Source of the DNA: Pseudonocardia sp. CNS-004
Lineage (GTDB): Bacteria > Actinomycetota > Actinomycetes > Mycobacteriales > Pseudonocardiaceae
Reading direction: 5' to 3'
Assembly: GCA_001942185.1 (NCBI GenBank)
Contig: MKJV01000098.1
Location: 1 to 64,000 of the forward strand
Length of the DNA stretch: 64,000 bases
Under the pieces are notes generated by a model that did not search any database, had not been told where the DNA came from, and saw nothing but the letters and a program-made list of their open reading frames with translations. Shown here one piece after another: positions 36,599 through 45,803 of the stretch. The position numbers and the translations under genes are program-made. The stretch's first letter is position 1. The number at the start of each line of letters is the position of its first letter.

Positions 36599-37583
36599 TG
36601 CCTCGCGATCTCCAGCTGCTCCCGAAGGCCCACCTGCACCTGCACCTGGAGGGTGCGATGCGGCCGGCCACGCTCGCCGAGCTGGCATCGGAGGCGGGGG
36701 TCCCCACGCCGCCGGTCCGGGGCTACACCTCGTTCGCCGAGTTCGGGCTGCAGTACCGGGTTGCGTCGGCCCTCATAGTGACGGAGGACCACCTGCGGCG
36801 CGTGGTCCGGGAGGTGGTCGACGACGCGGCGGACGACGGTGCGGTGTGGGTCGAGCCGCACTTCTACCCGCCGCGCTACGCCGGGCAGCTCGGCTCGATC
36901 GACGAGGTCATGGAGATCGTCCTCGACGAGGGGCAGCGCGCCGCTGCCGCCCGTGGCATCGGGTGCGGGTGGATCGTGTCGGCGCTGCGCGACTTCGACC
37001 CGGACCAGGCGGTCGAGCTGGCGACCCTGGCCGCCAAGTACGCCGGGTCGGGGGTCGTGGCGTTCGGGCTGGCGGCCGACGAGGCGCTCTACCCGCCGGA
37101 GCCGTTCGCCGAGGCGTTCGCCGTCGCCCGGGACGCCGGGTTGATCTCCGCGCCGCACGCGGGTGAGCTGGTCGGGCCGGCGAGCGTGTACGGGGCGCTG
37201 GACGCGCTGGGTGCGCAGCGGATCTGCCACGGGGTGCGGGCCATCGAGGATCCGGCGTTGGTGGAGCGGCTCGCCGTCGAGGAGGTGGTGCTCGACGTCT
37301 GCCCCACGTCCAACGTGATGCTCGCCGTCGTGCCTCGATCGAGGAGCACCCGCTCGTGGCGCTGCTCGACGCCGGCGTGCGCTGCTCGCTCGCCGCCGAC
37401 GACCCGCTCCTGTTCGGCCCGGGCCTGCTCGCCGAGTACGAGCTCGTGCGCGACACCCTCGGCCTGCCCGACGAGCGGCTCGCCCAGCTCGCCCGCTCCA
37501 GCCTGGTGGGCTCGGGCGCCCCCCGCGAGCTGATCGCCGACGCGGCGGATCGCGTGGAGGAGTGGCTCACGACGGGGGTGTGA
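36598..37583 (+). CDS. adenosine/adenine deaminase-family enzyme, one apparent frameshift
   Basis: ATG 36598 overlaps the binding-protein stop by one base. Zinc ligands and catalytic residues of the family are in order: HxH in LPKAHLHLHLEGAMRP (His14, His16), catalytic Glu in LISAPHAGELVGPASVYGAL, HGVRAIEDP, CPTSNVMLAVV, and the Asp pair in CSLAADDPLLFGPG. One base is missing near 37335 (before SIEEHPLVALLDAGVR); corrected length 328. The CPTSNV motif is closer to adenine deaminase and ADAL-type members than to classic adenosine deaminase. Being co-translated with an ABC binding protein is unusual and suggests the imported compound carries an exocyclic amino group that is removed here. Confidence 0.82.
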
Positions 37584-37606
37584 GCGGTGAGGGTGCCGAC
37601 TGGACG

Positions 37607-37647
37607 AGCGGCACTTTCGTCCATCAGGTGTGGACGAGAGTGCCGCT
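37607..37647. terminator. hairpin terminator after the importer/deaminase operon
   Basis: Arms AGCGGCACTTTCGTCC (37607-37622) and GGACGAGAGTGCCGCT (37632-37647) pair over 16 positions with one G-U, closing on a 9-base loop. It begins 23 bases after the deaminase stop. Confidence 0.75.
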
Positions 37648-37685
37648 GGTCCGACGGGGTGTGCTCGGATCGGGGCGGTCTCGCT

Positions 37686-37820
37686 GATCGCCGGAAGTGG
37701 TGTCTGGGCGACAGGTCTGTCGTCCTCGCACCACTTCCGGTGATCACCCAAGCAACATCACCTGGGGTGGTACGGCCGCGACAGATCTGGCGCCCCCACT
37801 CCACTCGCGGCGATCACGTG
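37686..37820. repeat. nested palindromic repeat, one good and one decayed copy
   Basis: Copy 1 (37686-37745) has outer arms GATCGCCGGAAGTGGTG and CACCACTTCCGGTGATC (one G-U) enclosing an inner stem CGACAG-GT-CTGTCG. A diverged copy follows to about 37820 (GCGACAGATCTGGCG inner part, GGCGATCAC end). The 284-base gap 37584-37867 contains no gene. Confidence 0.65.
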
Positions 37821-37867
37821 CCGCCGAACTCGCCCGCCGCTCGACGGGCCTGAACGAGTCCACGAGG

Positions 37868-38767
37868 TCAGCGCGCTGCGTTCTTCACGAAGCCGGTCTC
37901 CCGGTCCATCAGCGACCGGTCGCCGCCGTGCCAGCCGCCGCGGACGTGGCGGCGCATCGTGTCGTCGTCGGTCGCGCGGGCGGCCGAGTGCCAGAGGTAC
38001 GCGTCGTGCAGGATCACGTCCCCGCGCTCGACGTACACCGGGACCTCGCCCGGGATCTTCTCGAAGCCGAGCGGCATCGGTGCAGGTGGTGGGGTGTCGG
38101 TGTAGCCGCGGGACGCGGGTGTGCCGTCGGGCACGGCCACGTTGTTGATGTTCTCGAACGGCGAGGCGGTGGCCCACAGGTGGCTGCCGGGCACGACGCG
38201 CAGGAAGCCGTTGGCGGGGCTCGTGCCGTCGACGTGGATCGTGAACGCCGTGCCGGGCCAGATGTCCAGGTGCGGAACGGCCTGCCAGTCGGCGTGCCAG
38301 CCGATGCGGGTGTAGCCGGACTCGCGGCCGGGTCGGGCGTCCTGGTAGACGACGCCGCCGCGGCCCGGCCAGAAGTCGGTGCCGATGAGGCGGCCGACGA
38401 GCTCGACGAGTGCGGGAGTGCTGAGCGTGGTGCCGATCGTCGGGGCGAGCTCCTCGACGTGCTCGACGTAGTTGACGAACTTCAACGGGGGATGGTCGAC
38501 GGCGGAGCCGGCGGGGCGGGTGAACACAGCTTTCGCCTCGTCATCGAGGTACTTCGTCGACCCGTGGCGGGCGTCGAGACTTCCGGCGAGCACCCCCTGC
38601 TGAGCGGCCACGCACTCCGCCTCCATCTCGTCGATCAGCTCCGGGCTCACGAGGTCGCGCAGCACGACGAAGCCCCAGCGGCGGTAGAAGGCCTCGGCCG
38701 CCTCCGGGCCGTCGGCGGGCGTGAACATGCCGATGTCGGCGAAGGTGGTCAGATCGAGAGCGGGCAC
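37868..38767 (-). CDS. phytanoyl-CoA dioxygenase (PhyH)-family Fe(II)/2-oxoglutarate oxygenase
   Basis: 299 residues from GTG 38767 with GCAGGAG upstream; the frame is intact. It has a double-stranded beta-helix with His158 and Asp160 in YTRIGWHADWQAVPHLD, distal His260 in VILHDAYLWHSAARATD, and Arg in MRRHVRGGWHGGDR. Substrate-facing WPGTAFTIHVDGTSPANGFL, then RVVPGSH, is typical of the family. Members hydroxylate very different molecules, including small ones (ectoine, phosphonates). The gene faces the importer operon and has the best copy of the regulon operator directly before it. I infer that it acts on the same substrate chain as the TauD-type enzyme and the deaminase. Confidence 0.85.
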   Translation of the reverse strand: MPALDLTTFADIGMFTPADGPEAAEAFYRRWGFVVLRDLVSPELIDEMEAECVAAQQGVLAGSLDARHGSTKYLDDEAKAVFTRPAGSAVDHPPLKFVNYVEHVEELAPTIGTTLSTPALVELVGRLIGTDFWPGRGGVVYQDARPGRESGYTRIGWHADWQAVPHLDIWPGTAFTIHVDGTSPANGFLRVVPGSHLWATASPFENINNVAVPDGTPASRGYTDTPPPAPMPLGFEKIPGEVPVYVERGDVILHDAYLWHSAARATDDDTMRRHVRGGWHGGDRSLMDRETGFVKNAAR

Positions 38768-38779
38768 GGCGACTCCTGC

Positions 38780-38801
38780 GGTTGAACCGATCGGTTCAAC
38801 C
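38780..38801. promoter_or_regulatory. TetR-type operator 3, perfect 22-bp palindrome (upstream of PhyH-like gene)
   Basis: A perfect palindrome with half-site GGTTGAACCGA, 12 bases upstream of the GTG start of the PhyH-type gene and next to its ribosome-binding site. It is the best of three related sites at 31579, 33161 and 38780. Confidence 0.8.
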
Positions 38802-38913
38802 AGTGTCGCGTGTTCTGGGCCTTCCGGCGTTACACGCCCGTGAAACCCTGCGCACCACCGGGGCCGATGCCTGACGCTTGACGGGGCGGCCCCGGATCTG
38901 ATGGCGTCGGCCC

Positions 38914-39747
38914 GTGCGGATCGCGACGATGTGGCGTTACCCGGTGAAGTCGATGCTGGGGGAGCGGCTCGAGGAGGCGCGCCTGGACGCCGCGGGGTTC
39001 ACCCACGACCGCGGCCTGGCGCTGATCGACTCGACGACCGGTGTGGTCGCGACCGCGAAGCACCCGCGCCTGTGGCGCGCGCTGCTCACGTACTCCGCCG
39101 CGGTCCGCGACGGGCAGGTGCTGGTCACCTCGCCCGCGGGGTGGACGCGCGACGCCACCGCGGCTGGTGTGGACGAGCTGCTCTCGGACGCGCTCGCCCG
39201 GCCCGTCCGGGTCGCCGCCGAGCGCCCGGACGGGGCCACCGTCGAGCGGCCCGACCCGGAGGACGTGCTCGACCGGGGCGTGGACGCCGTGGTGCCCGCG
39301 GCGACGCTGGAGATCGGGCAGGGCAGCCCGGGAACGTCGTTCGTGGACTACGCGCCGGTGCACCTCATCACGAGCGCGACCCTCGACGCGGTGGGCGCCG
39401 AGGAGGTCCGCTACCGCCCGAACCTCGTCGTGGAGACGCCGCCGGGCACACCGGCGTTCATCGAGAACGACTGGGTCGGCCGCACGCTCCACATCGGCGG
39501 CGTAGTCGGCACCCACGGCACGGACGGCACGACGGTGCTGCGGATCGCGTTGCCGACCCCGCGGTGCTCCGTGCCCACCCTCGAACACGGGTCGCTGCCG
39601 CGGGCGCCGCACGCCGTGCGGACGGTGATGGCGAACAACCGGGTCGAGGTCGCCGGGTTCGGGGTCCGCCCGTGCGCCGGGTGCTACGCCGAGGTCGTGC
39701 AGGCCGGGACCGTACGGGTCGGGGATCGGGTGACCCTGGGCGAGTAG
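38914..39747 (+). CDS. MOSC domain-containing protein
   Basis: 277 residues from GTG 38914; the frame is intact. The N-terminal beta-barrel reads IATMWRYPVKSMLGERLEEA and DRGLALIDSTTGVVATAKHP. The C-terminal MOSC domain has FVDYAPVHLITSATLDAVGA, RYRPNLVVETPP and the conserved Cys in LPTPRCSVPTLEHG, followed by VRPCAGCYAEV. That Cys is the molybdenum-ligand position in the mARC/YcbX group. Family role: molybdenum-cofactor-based N-hydroxylated compound reduction or sulfur carrier function. It stands alone between the PhyH regulon and a secreted protein. Confidence 0.87.
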   Translation: MRIATMWRYPVKSMLGERLEEARLDAAGFTHDRGLALIDSTTGVVATAKHPRLWRALLTYSAAVRDGQVLVTSPAGWTRDATAAGVDELLSDALARPVRVAAERPDGATVERPDPEDVLDRGVDAVVPAATLEIGQGSPGTSFVDYAPVHLITSATLDAVGAEEVRYRPNLVVETPPGTPAFIENDWVGRTLHIGGVVGTHGTDGTTVLRIALPTPRCSVPTLEHGSLPRAPHAVRTVMANNRVEVAGFGVRPCAGCYAEVVQAGTVRVGDRVTLGE

Positions 39748-39793
39748 GGTCGGAACGAACCGCGGTTTTCCCCCGAACCGGACGGAACTGGAC

Positions 39794-40165
39794 GTGAGCT
39801 CGACCGCCACCCTGGCACGGCACCTCGTTGCCGTGCTGCTGGTGTCGCTGGTCGCGGTCTTCGCACTGGTCGCCGGTTCCGCCACGGCCGGGGCGGCGCC
39901 GGGGTGGGTGTCGGTCGGCGACGACGTGGCGCCGGTCGCGGCCGGGCCTCAGTCCGCACTTCCCGGCCGGCTGGTGCCGAGCGGCCCGCTGCCCGGCGAC
40001 GGCGTCACCCCGGCCGGGCATCCCGGCCCGGTGCTGGAGGTCCTGCTCCTCGCGCCGCCCGCCGTCGCCGCTCCGGCCGGCACGGTGGGAGATCACAGCG
40101 CGACCACCGGCCTCGACCCGGGGCACGGCTCCCGCACCGATCCGCGCGGACCGCCGGCGGTCTGA
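39794..40165 (+). CDS. small secreted or membrane-anchored protein
   Basis: 123 residues from GTG 39794. An N-terminal hydrophobic segment (LARHLVAVLLVSLVAVFALV) with a following A-G-A-A cleavage-like region makes a signal peptide or anchor. The rest is Pro/Gly/Ala-rich and low in structure (PGRLVPSGPLPGDGVTPAGH), with a second weak hydrophobic stretch EVLLLAPPAVAAP. I do not recognise it. It ends 82 bases before secDF in the same direction. Confidence 0.5.
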   Translation: MSSTATLARHLVAVLLVSLVAVFALVAGSATAGAAPGWVSVGDDVAPVAAGPQSALPGRLVPSGPLPGDGVTPAGHPGPVLEVLLLAPPAVAAPAGTVGDHSATTGLDPGHGSRTDPRGPPAV

Positions 40166-40247
40166 GTCGCCGGTGCCCAGGCGCCGGCGCCCGTCGCCGT
40201 CTCCCGCCCGCCCGTCCCGCATCCGGGACGCTTCGCCGAGGAATCCC

Positions 40248-42550
40248 GTGTCGCAACAACGTCCCCGGCTGTGGCGCGCGCTGCTCGCGCTCGCAGTCCT
40301 CGCCGTGTCCGCCTTCGTCGCGCTCAGCACCGCCCCCACCCTGGGGCTGGACCTGCGCGGCGGCACCCAGATCGTTCTCGAGACCCGGGACACCGAGGAG
40401 GTGGCCGCCGACGGTGAGGCCACCGACCGCGTCCTCGAGGTGCTCCGGGGCCGCGTCGACGGCCTCGGGGTCGCCGAGCCGTCGCTCGCCCGTTCCGGCG
40501 AGAACCGGATCATCGTGGAGCTGCCCGGCCTGACCGACCCGGCGGAGGCCGCCGAGACGCTCGGCCGCACCGCGCAGCTGACCATGCACCCGGTGCTGGG
40601 CTTCGGGGCCGCGGACGGCGCACCGACCGCCGACGAGAGCGGGCAGCCGCTGCAGCTCGGCCCGGCCGCGCTGACCGGAGATCTGATCGACTCCGCCATC
40701 TCGGGGCCCAACCCGCAGGGCGTGGGGCACGTGGTCGACGTCCGGTTCGACGGCGAGGGCCCGGACCGCTGGCAGGCGCTGACCGGGCAGGCCGCGTGCG
40801 CGCCGCCGGGTGACCCGCAGCGCCGGGTCGCGATCGTGCTCGACGACCAGGTCATCTCCTCGCCGCAGGTCGATCCGTCGATCCAGTGCCAGGTCGGCAT
40901 GACCGGCGGCCAGACCCAGATCAGCGGCACGTTCTCCCCCGAGCAGGCCGCCGAGCTCGCCGTGCTGATCGAGGGCGGCGCCTGCCGGTGCCGGTCGAGA
41001 TCATCGAGCAGCGCACCGTCGGTCCGACCCTCGGTGCGGACGCGATCGAGGCCAGCGCGCTGGCCGCGATCATCGGCTCGGTGCTGGCCGCCGTGTTCCT
41101 GATCGCCGTGTACCGCCTCGTCGGTCTCGTCGCCGTCCTCGCGCTCGGCGGGTACGCGCTCATCGCCTACGCCGTGCAGACCGGGCTCGGCGCGACGCTC
41201 ACCCTGCCGGGGCTGGCCGCGTTCGTCCTCGCCGTCGGCATGGCGGTGGACGCCAACGTGCTGGTGGCCGAGCGGTCGCGGGAGGAGTACGCGGCCAGAC
41301 CCCGCCTGGAACGCGCGTCGGAGAACGGCTACCGGAACTCGCTGTCCGCGGTCGGCGACGCCGCGGTCACCTCGCTGCTCGCCGCCGTGCTGCTGTTCTT
41401 CCTCGCGTCCGGCCCGGTCCGCGGCTTCGGGGTCACGCTCGTCATCGGAGTGGTCGTGTCGCTCTTCTCGGCGCTCGTGCTCTCCCGGCTGCTGACGCTC
41501 GCCGTCCTGAAGATCCCGGCCGTCCGCGCGCGGCCCCGGATCACCGGCATCGCCGAGGTCGGTCCGGTGCGCAGGAAGCTGGAGGCCCGTGACCCCGGCT
41601 TCCTGCGCAGCGCCGGCAAGATCCTCGCCGTCGGCGGGGTGGTCGTCGTGCTCGCGATCGGCGGGTTGATCGTGCGCGGTCTCGAGCTGGGCGTCGAGTT
41701 CACCGGCGGCAGGATGGTCGAGTTCACGACCACGAACCCGATCACCGCGGAGCAGGCCCGCGGCGCGGTGGCCGCGGCGGGCCATCCGAACCTGCAGGTG
41801 ACGACGACCGGCGACGGTGCGGTCGCGTTGCGCGCGGGCGAGCTGGACGACGCGGAGGTCGGTGCGCTGCGGGAGGCCGTCGCCGCGGCCGGTGGCGGTG
41901 CGCAGGTCCTCCGCGACGAGATGATCGGGCCCAGCCTGGGCGCCGAGCTCGCCCGCGGCGGCATCATCGCCCTCGGCGTCGCGCTCGCCGCGCAGTTCGC
42001 CTACCTGGCGTTCCGGTTCCGCTGGACGCTCGGTGCCGGGGCGGTGGCCGCGCTGTTCACCAACGTCATGGTCGTCGCCGGGGTGTTCGCCTGGACCGGC
42101 CGGACCGCGGACGGGGTGTTCCTGGCCGCGCTGCTGACCGTCATCGGCTACTCGGTGAACGACACCGTGGTGGTGTTCGACCGGGTGCGCGAGCACTGGG
42201 CCCGGCGCGCGGGGGAGCCGTTCCACCGGGTCGTCGGGTCGGCCGTGCTGTCGACGCTTCCGCGCACGCTGAACACCGGCATCTCCACGCTGGTGATCCT
42301 GGCGATGCTGCTGTTCGTGGGCGGTGCGACGCTCGCCGACTTCGCGCTGGCGCTGATCGTCGGCATCGTGGTGGGCACGATCTCCACGATCGCGGTGGCG
42401 GGGCCGGTGGCGATCCTGCTGCAGCAGCGGTGGAGCGGGATGCCGCCGCGGCTGGGGAAGGCGGAGCAGCCGGTCGGCAAGGCCGGTCGCCGGTCCAGGG
42501 AACGGGCAGGCCCGGAGGGCACCCGCACCGGCGACGGCGCGGTCGTCTGA
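40248..42550 (+). CDS. secDF: fused protein-export protein SecDF, one apparent frameshift
   Basis: GTG 40248 with GAGGAA upstream. SecD half: the family motif LGLDLRGGTQIVLETRD at the first periplasmic domain, P1 domain SAISGPNPQGVGHVVDVRFD, and the helix-4 motif LAVGMAVDANVLVAERSREE. SecF half from about residue 440: GVEFTGGRMVEFTTT and VIGYSVNDTVVVFDRVREHW. Twelve helices are expected. One C is missing near 40985 (GGCGCCTGCCG for GGC GCC CTG CCG), after which PVPVEIIEQRTVGPTLGADA continues; corrected length 767. Family role: proton-driven pulling of exported proteins after SecYEG translocation. It is not beside yajC or ruvB, so it may be a second copy. Confidence 0.92.
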
Positions 42551-42571
42551 ACCGCCGGCGCGGGATGCCGT

Positions 42572-43695
42572 TCAGGGGAGCTGGGCGTAGCGGGCGAGGT
42601 GCGCGGCCGCGGCGGCGTCCCAGGTGTGCCGGTGCGCGAGCCGACGCCGGCCGCTCTGCGGACCGGGTCCGGCGTGCGGGCCGCCACGAGCAGCGCGGCG
42701 GCGAGGCCCGGCGGATCCGTCGCGAACGCGGCGGCGCCGTCGAACACCTCCCGCAGCACCGGCAGGTCCCGGGTGACCACCGGGACGCCGGCGGCGAGCG
42801 CCTCCATCGCCGCCAACCCGAACCCCTCCTTGGTGGACGGGAACGCCAGGACGTCGGCGGCGGCCACGAGCGCGGGCAGGTCCGGGTGCGGCACCGGGCC
42901 GAGCACGACCGGTGCGACGCCGAGCTCGCCCGCCCGGCGCTCCACCACGGCGCGGTAGTCGCGGTAGTCGAAGAGGGTCTCGCCGCCGGCGATCACGAGG
43001 GCGAGGTCCGGGCGCTCGCGGTGGACGAGCGCCATCGCCTCGACCAAGTCGAGGGTGCCCTTGCGCGGCTCGATCCCGCCGACGGCGAGGACGTACCGGC
43101 CGAGCCGCCGCCGCCATCGGGCGCGGGCGGGCGCCCCGGCCGGGCCGGCAGCGGCGGCGAAGCGCTCGGCGTCCACACCGTTGGGGATGACGGTCGGGGT
43201 GCGCCCCCACCCGCGCTCCACCTCGGCGGCCACGGCGGCCGAGACGCACACCAGAGCGCGGGGACGCACGACGGCGCGGTCGTGGCAGGTGGCGAGCGCG
43301 GGTGTGGTGAACGTGTCGAGGTGGTGCACGGTGCGCACGCAGTCCGGTGCGGCGTTGGCGCTGATGCAGTCCTGCGCGTGCACGACGTCGTAGCGTTCGC
43401 CGCACGCCGCGAGCGCGGCGCCGAGCACCGCGATCGAACGCAGGATGCGCGCGCCCACGTCCTCGCCCGCCACGTCGGGGAACGGCACGAGCCGCACCGC
43501 AACGCCCGCGTCGACCGGCCGGAAGAACCCGGCGTCACCGCCGCGGGCGAGCGACCACACGGTGACGTCCGCGCCGGCACGGGCGAGCGCCTCGGCGAGC
43601 GCGAGCGTGTGCACGACGCCGCCGCGCGGCTTCGTCGAGTACGTCAGGAGCGCGATCCTCAGTCTTGTCTGTTCGCTCCGACAAGCTCCGCTCAC
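42572..43695 (-). CDS. MSMEG_0565-type glycosyltransferase (GT4), one apparent frameshift
   Basis: GTG 43695 overlaps the stop of the upstream nitrilase-like gene (GTGA). The body begins RLRIALLTYSTKPRGGVVHT. GT4 features follow: RYDVVHAQDCISANAA, TVIPNGVDAERFAA, RYVLAVGGIEPRKGTLDLVE and the nucleotide-sugar site FPSTKEGFGLAAMEALAAGV with the E-x7-E pair. The frame breaks near 42645 and ends RLAHRHTWDAAAAAHLARYA. One added base gives 374 residues. This glycosyltransferase type is the usual last member of the MSMEG_0565-0572 nitrilase cluster. Its acceptor is unknown. Confidence 0.85.
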
Positions 43696-44507
43696 CGGTA
43701 CGCCCCGGGGCGCCGCTCGGCGAGGTGCGAGAGCACCGTGCGGGCCCTGGCCACCTCGCCCGCGACGTCCAGGTCGGCCAGGGCGAGCCCCGCCTTCGCC
43801 CACGTGCGGGCGAGCACCTCACCACCCGGCCCGACCACCTTCGCCTGGCCGAGGAACCGCAGGCGGCCCATCGTGCCCGTCTGGTTCGCCGACACCCACA
43901 CCACCTGGTTCTCCGCGGCCCGCGCGCAGTCGTAGAGGTCGAACAGCCGGGTCTGCCGGTCCTGCACCAGCCGCGGTGCCCGGTTGGTGAGGCTCGCGGG
44001 CCACGCCGACAGGCACGCGACGAGCTGGGCCCCTCCGGCGGCCAGCGTGCGGGCGGCCTCGGGGAACGTCTTGTCGTAGTCGATCAGCATGCCGATCCGC
44101 CCGACGGGGGTGTCGAACGCGGCGAACCGGTCGCCCGCCCGGTAGACCGCCGCCTCGCCGACCGGCTGGTGCACCTTGCGGTGGCGGCCGAGCACACCGT
44201 CACCGGTGAGGCAGACCGACGCGTTGTACGGCAGGTCCGGCCCGTACTCCCGGTAGCCGAGGCACACCACCACGTCCCCGGCCGCGGCGGCCACCCGCTT
44301 CAGCTCGGGCGAGTCCTCGGTGAGGACCGGCGGGAGGCCGGTCTCGTCGGTGCCCGCGAACGTGCCGAGGTACCCGCCGATCGCGGCGTCCGGGAAGACG
44401 AGCAGCTCGACGCCCTGCGACGCCGCCGCCCCGATGATCATCTCGATCTTGGCGACGCACTGCTCGACGTCCCGGCCGAAGTGCGCCGCCACGCCTGCGA
44501 CCTTCAT
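43692..44507 (-). CDS. nitrilase-superfamily paralogue lacking the catalytic Glu and Cys
   Basis: 271 residues from ATG 44507; the frame is intact. The fold is clearly CN-hydrolase: MKVAGVAAHFGRDVEQCVAK, VELLVFPDAAIGGYLGTFAG, LGRHRKVHQPVGEAAVY, VGRIGMLIDYDKTFPEAART. The triad should be Glu-Lys-Cys. Lys111 is kept, but position 40 is Asp (VFPD) and position 143 is Asp (MLIDYD). The neighbouring paralogue at 45796 has Glu42, Lys119 and Cys151 at the same places. Both changes are substitutions in a clean reading frame, so they are not explained by the indel errors seen elsewhere. It is probably a non-catalytic partner or binding subunit, lying between the flavin oxidoreductase and the glycosyltransferase in the cluster. 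Confidence 0.85.
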   Translation of the reverse strand: MKVAGVAAHFGRDVEQCVAKIEMIIGAAASQGVELLVFPDAAIGGYLGTFAGTDETGLPPVLTEDSPELKRVAAAAGDVVVCLGYREYGPDLPYNASVCLTGDGVLGRHRKVHQPVGEAAVYRAGDRFAAFDTPVGRIGMLIDYDKTFPEAARTLAAGGAQLVACLSAWPASLTNRAPRLVQDRQTRLFDLYDCARAAENQVVWVSANQTGTMGRLRFLGQAKVVGPGGEVLARTWAKAGLALADLDVAGEVARARTVLSHLAERRPGAYR

Positions 44508-44517
44508 GCGGCGACCT

Positions 44518-45803
44518 TCACCCCGCCGCGGCCAGCGCCGGGTGCACCGTGGCGGCGATGTGCTCGGCGAGGTGTTCGGCGTCCCGGGCGATCCCGGAGA
44601 ACCGGCCCGAACCCCAGGTGTGCAGCCAGGGCAGACCCAGCACCGAGAGGCCCGGCACGCTGGTGACGCCGCGCCGGTGCGTGGGGTAGCCGCGGCCGTC
44701 GAAGGCGGGTACGCGCACCCAGCTCCAGTCGCTGCGGAAGCCGGTGCACCAGACGACGCCCGCGATCCGCCCGAGGTCGAGCGTCGTGGGGTGGTCCGGC
44801 CGGGGTGCCCACACCGGCCGGTACCGCGGCTCCACGGGGGCGTCGACACCGGTCGCGGCGATGTGCCGGTCGACCACGTCCTTGGCGTTCTCGCTGACCC
44901 GGTCGGCTGCGTCGAGGTTGGAGGCGAGGTCGGCGGCGAAGGTCAGGGTGGGGCCGCGGACTCCGGCGAGCCGGCCGTACAGCCGCATGCCGCCGCGCGC
45001 GAACGCGCGCAGGTCGATGTCGCGGCCGCCGTCGCGGCCCGTGACGTAGTGGTTGGTGCCCAACCGTGCGGCCTCGCCGTCGCGGTGCCGCTCGACCGGC
45101 ATGTCGTAGTGGCCCATGTCGGAGAGCCACGCCACCATGTCGCGGCCGCGGTAGAACCGTGCGATCCGTGGTGCCCGCCCGACGGCGAGGTGGACGGTGC
45201 GCCCGGCGAGGTGCAGGTCCTCGGCGATCTGCGCACCCGACTGCCCGCTCCCCACCACCAGCACGTCGCCTGCGGGAGCTGCGCGGGACCGCGGTAGCGG
45301 GCCGAGTGCAGCTGCGTGATCCGCTCCGGCAGCCGGTCCGCCCACCGCGGGACCACCGGCCGGTGGTAAACCCCGGTGGCCAGCACGACCTGGTCGGCGG
45401 TCAGCGTCCCGGCCCTGGTCGTGAGCACGAAACCGCCGTGGGGACCGGGGTCCAGCCGCTCCACGCCCGTGTGCTCGAGCACCGGCGGGTCGAACGAGGC
45501 CGCGTAGCCGCGGACGTAGGCCACGATCTCGTCGCGCACCATGAACCCGTCCGGGTCGTCGCCCCGGTACGGCCAGCCCGGGAGCCGGCACTGCCAGTTC
45601 GGCGTGACCAGGCAGAAGCTGTCCCACCGTGCATCGGACCACGCGTGTGCGATCGTGTCCCGCTCCAGCACGACGTGCGGGACACCGCGCGTGCGCAGGC
45701 ACCACGACATCGCGAGGCCGGCCTGCCCGCCACCGACGACCGCCACCGGGACGTGCGAGGGGAACGGGACGCGGGGTGCGCCCCAGGTGGTCTGCTCATA
45801 CAC
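44518..45803 (-). CDS. MSMEG_0569-type flavin-dependent oxidoreductase, one apparent frameshift
   Basis: The start is taken as GTG 45803, overlapping the nitrilase stop by eight bases. FAD motif: VPVAVVGGGQAGLAMSWCLR. ATG-like linker: TADQVVLATGVYHRPVVPRW. NAD(P) motif: VLVVGSGQSGAQIAEDLHLA. The C-terminal end has GVVWCTGFRSDWSWVRVPAF and GLPWLHTWGSGRFSG. It resembles flavin-containing monooxygenases. One G is missing near 45275 (before GDVLVVGSGQ); corrected length 428. In the Nit1C-type clusters this enzyme accompanies the nitrilase and radical SAM protein; its reaction is not known to me. Ten bases separate it from the inactive nitrilase paralogue. Confidence 0.87.

Noticed and set aside
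40975..41000. Programmed ribosomal frameshifting in secDF and other broken genes.
   Set aside because: No slippery heptamer or conserved signal is present, and the breaks occur in unrelated genes at arbitrary domain positions.
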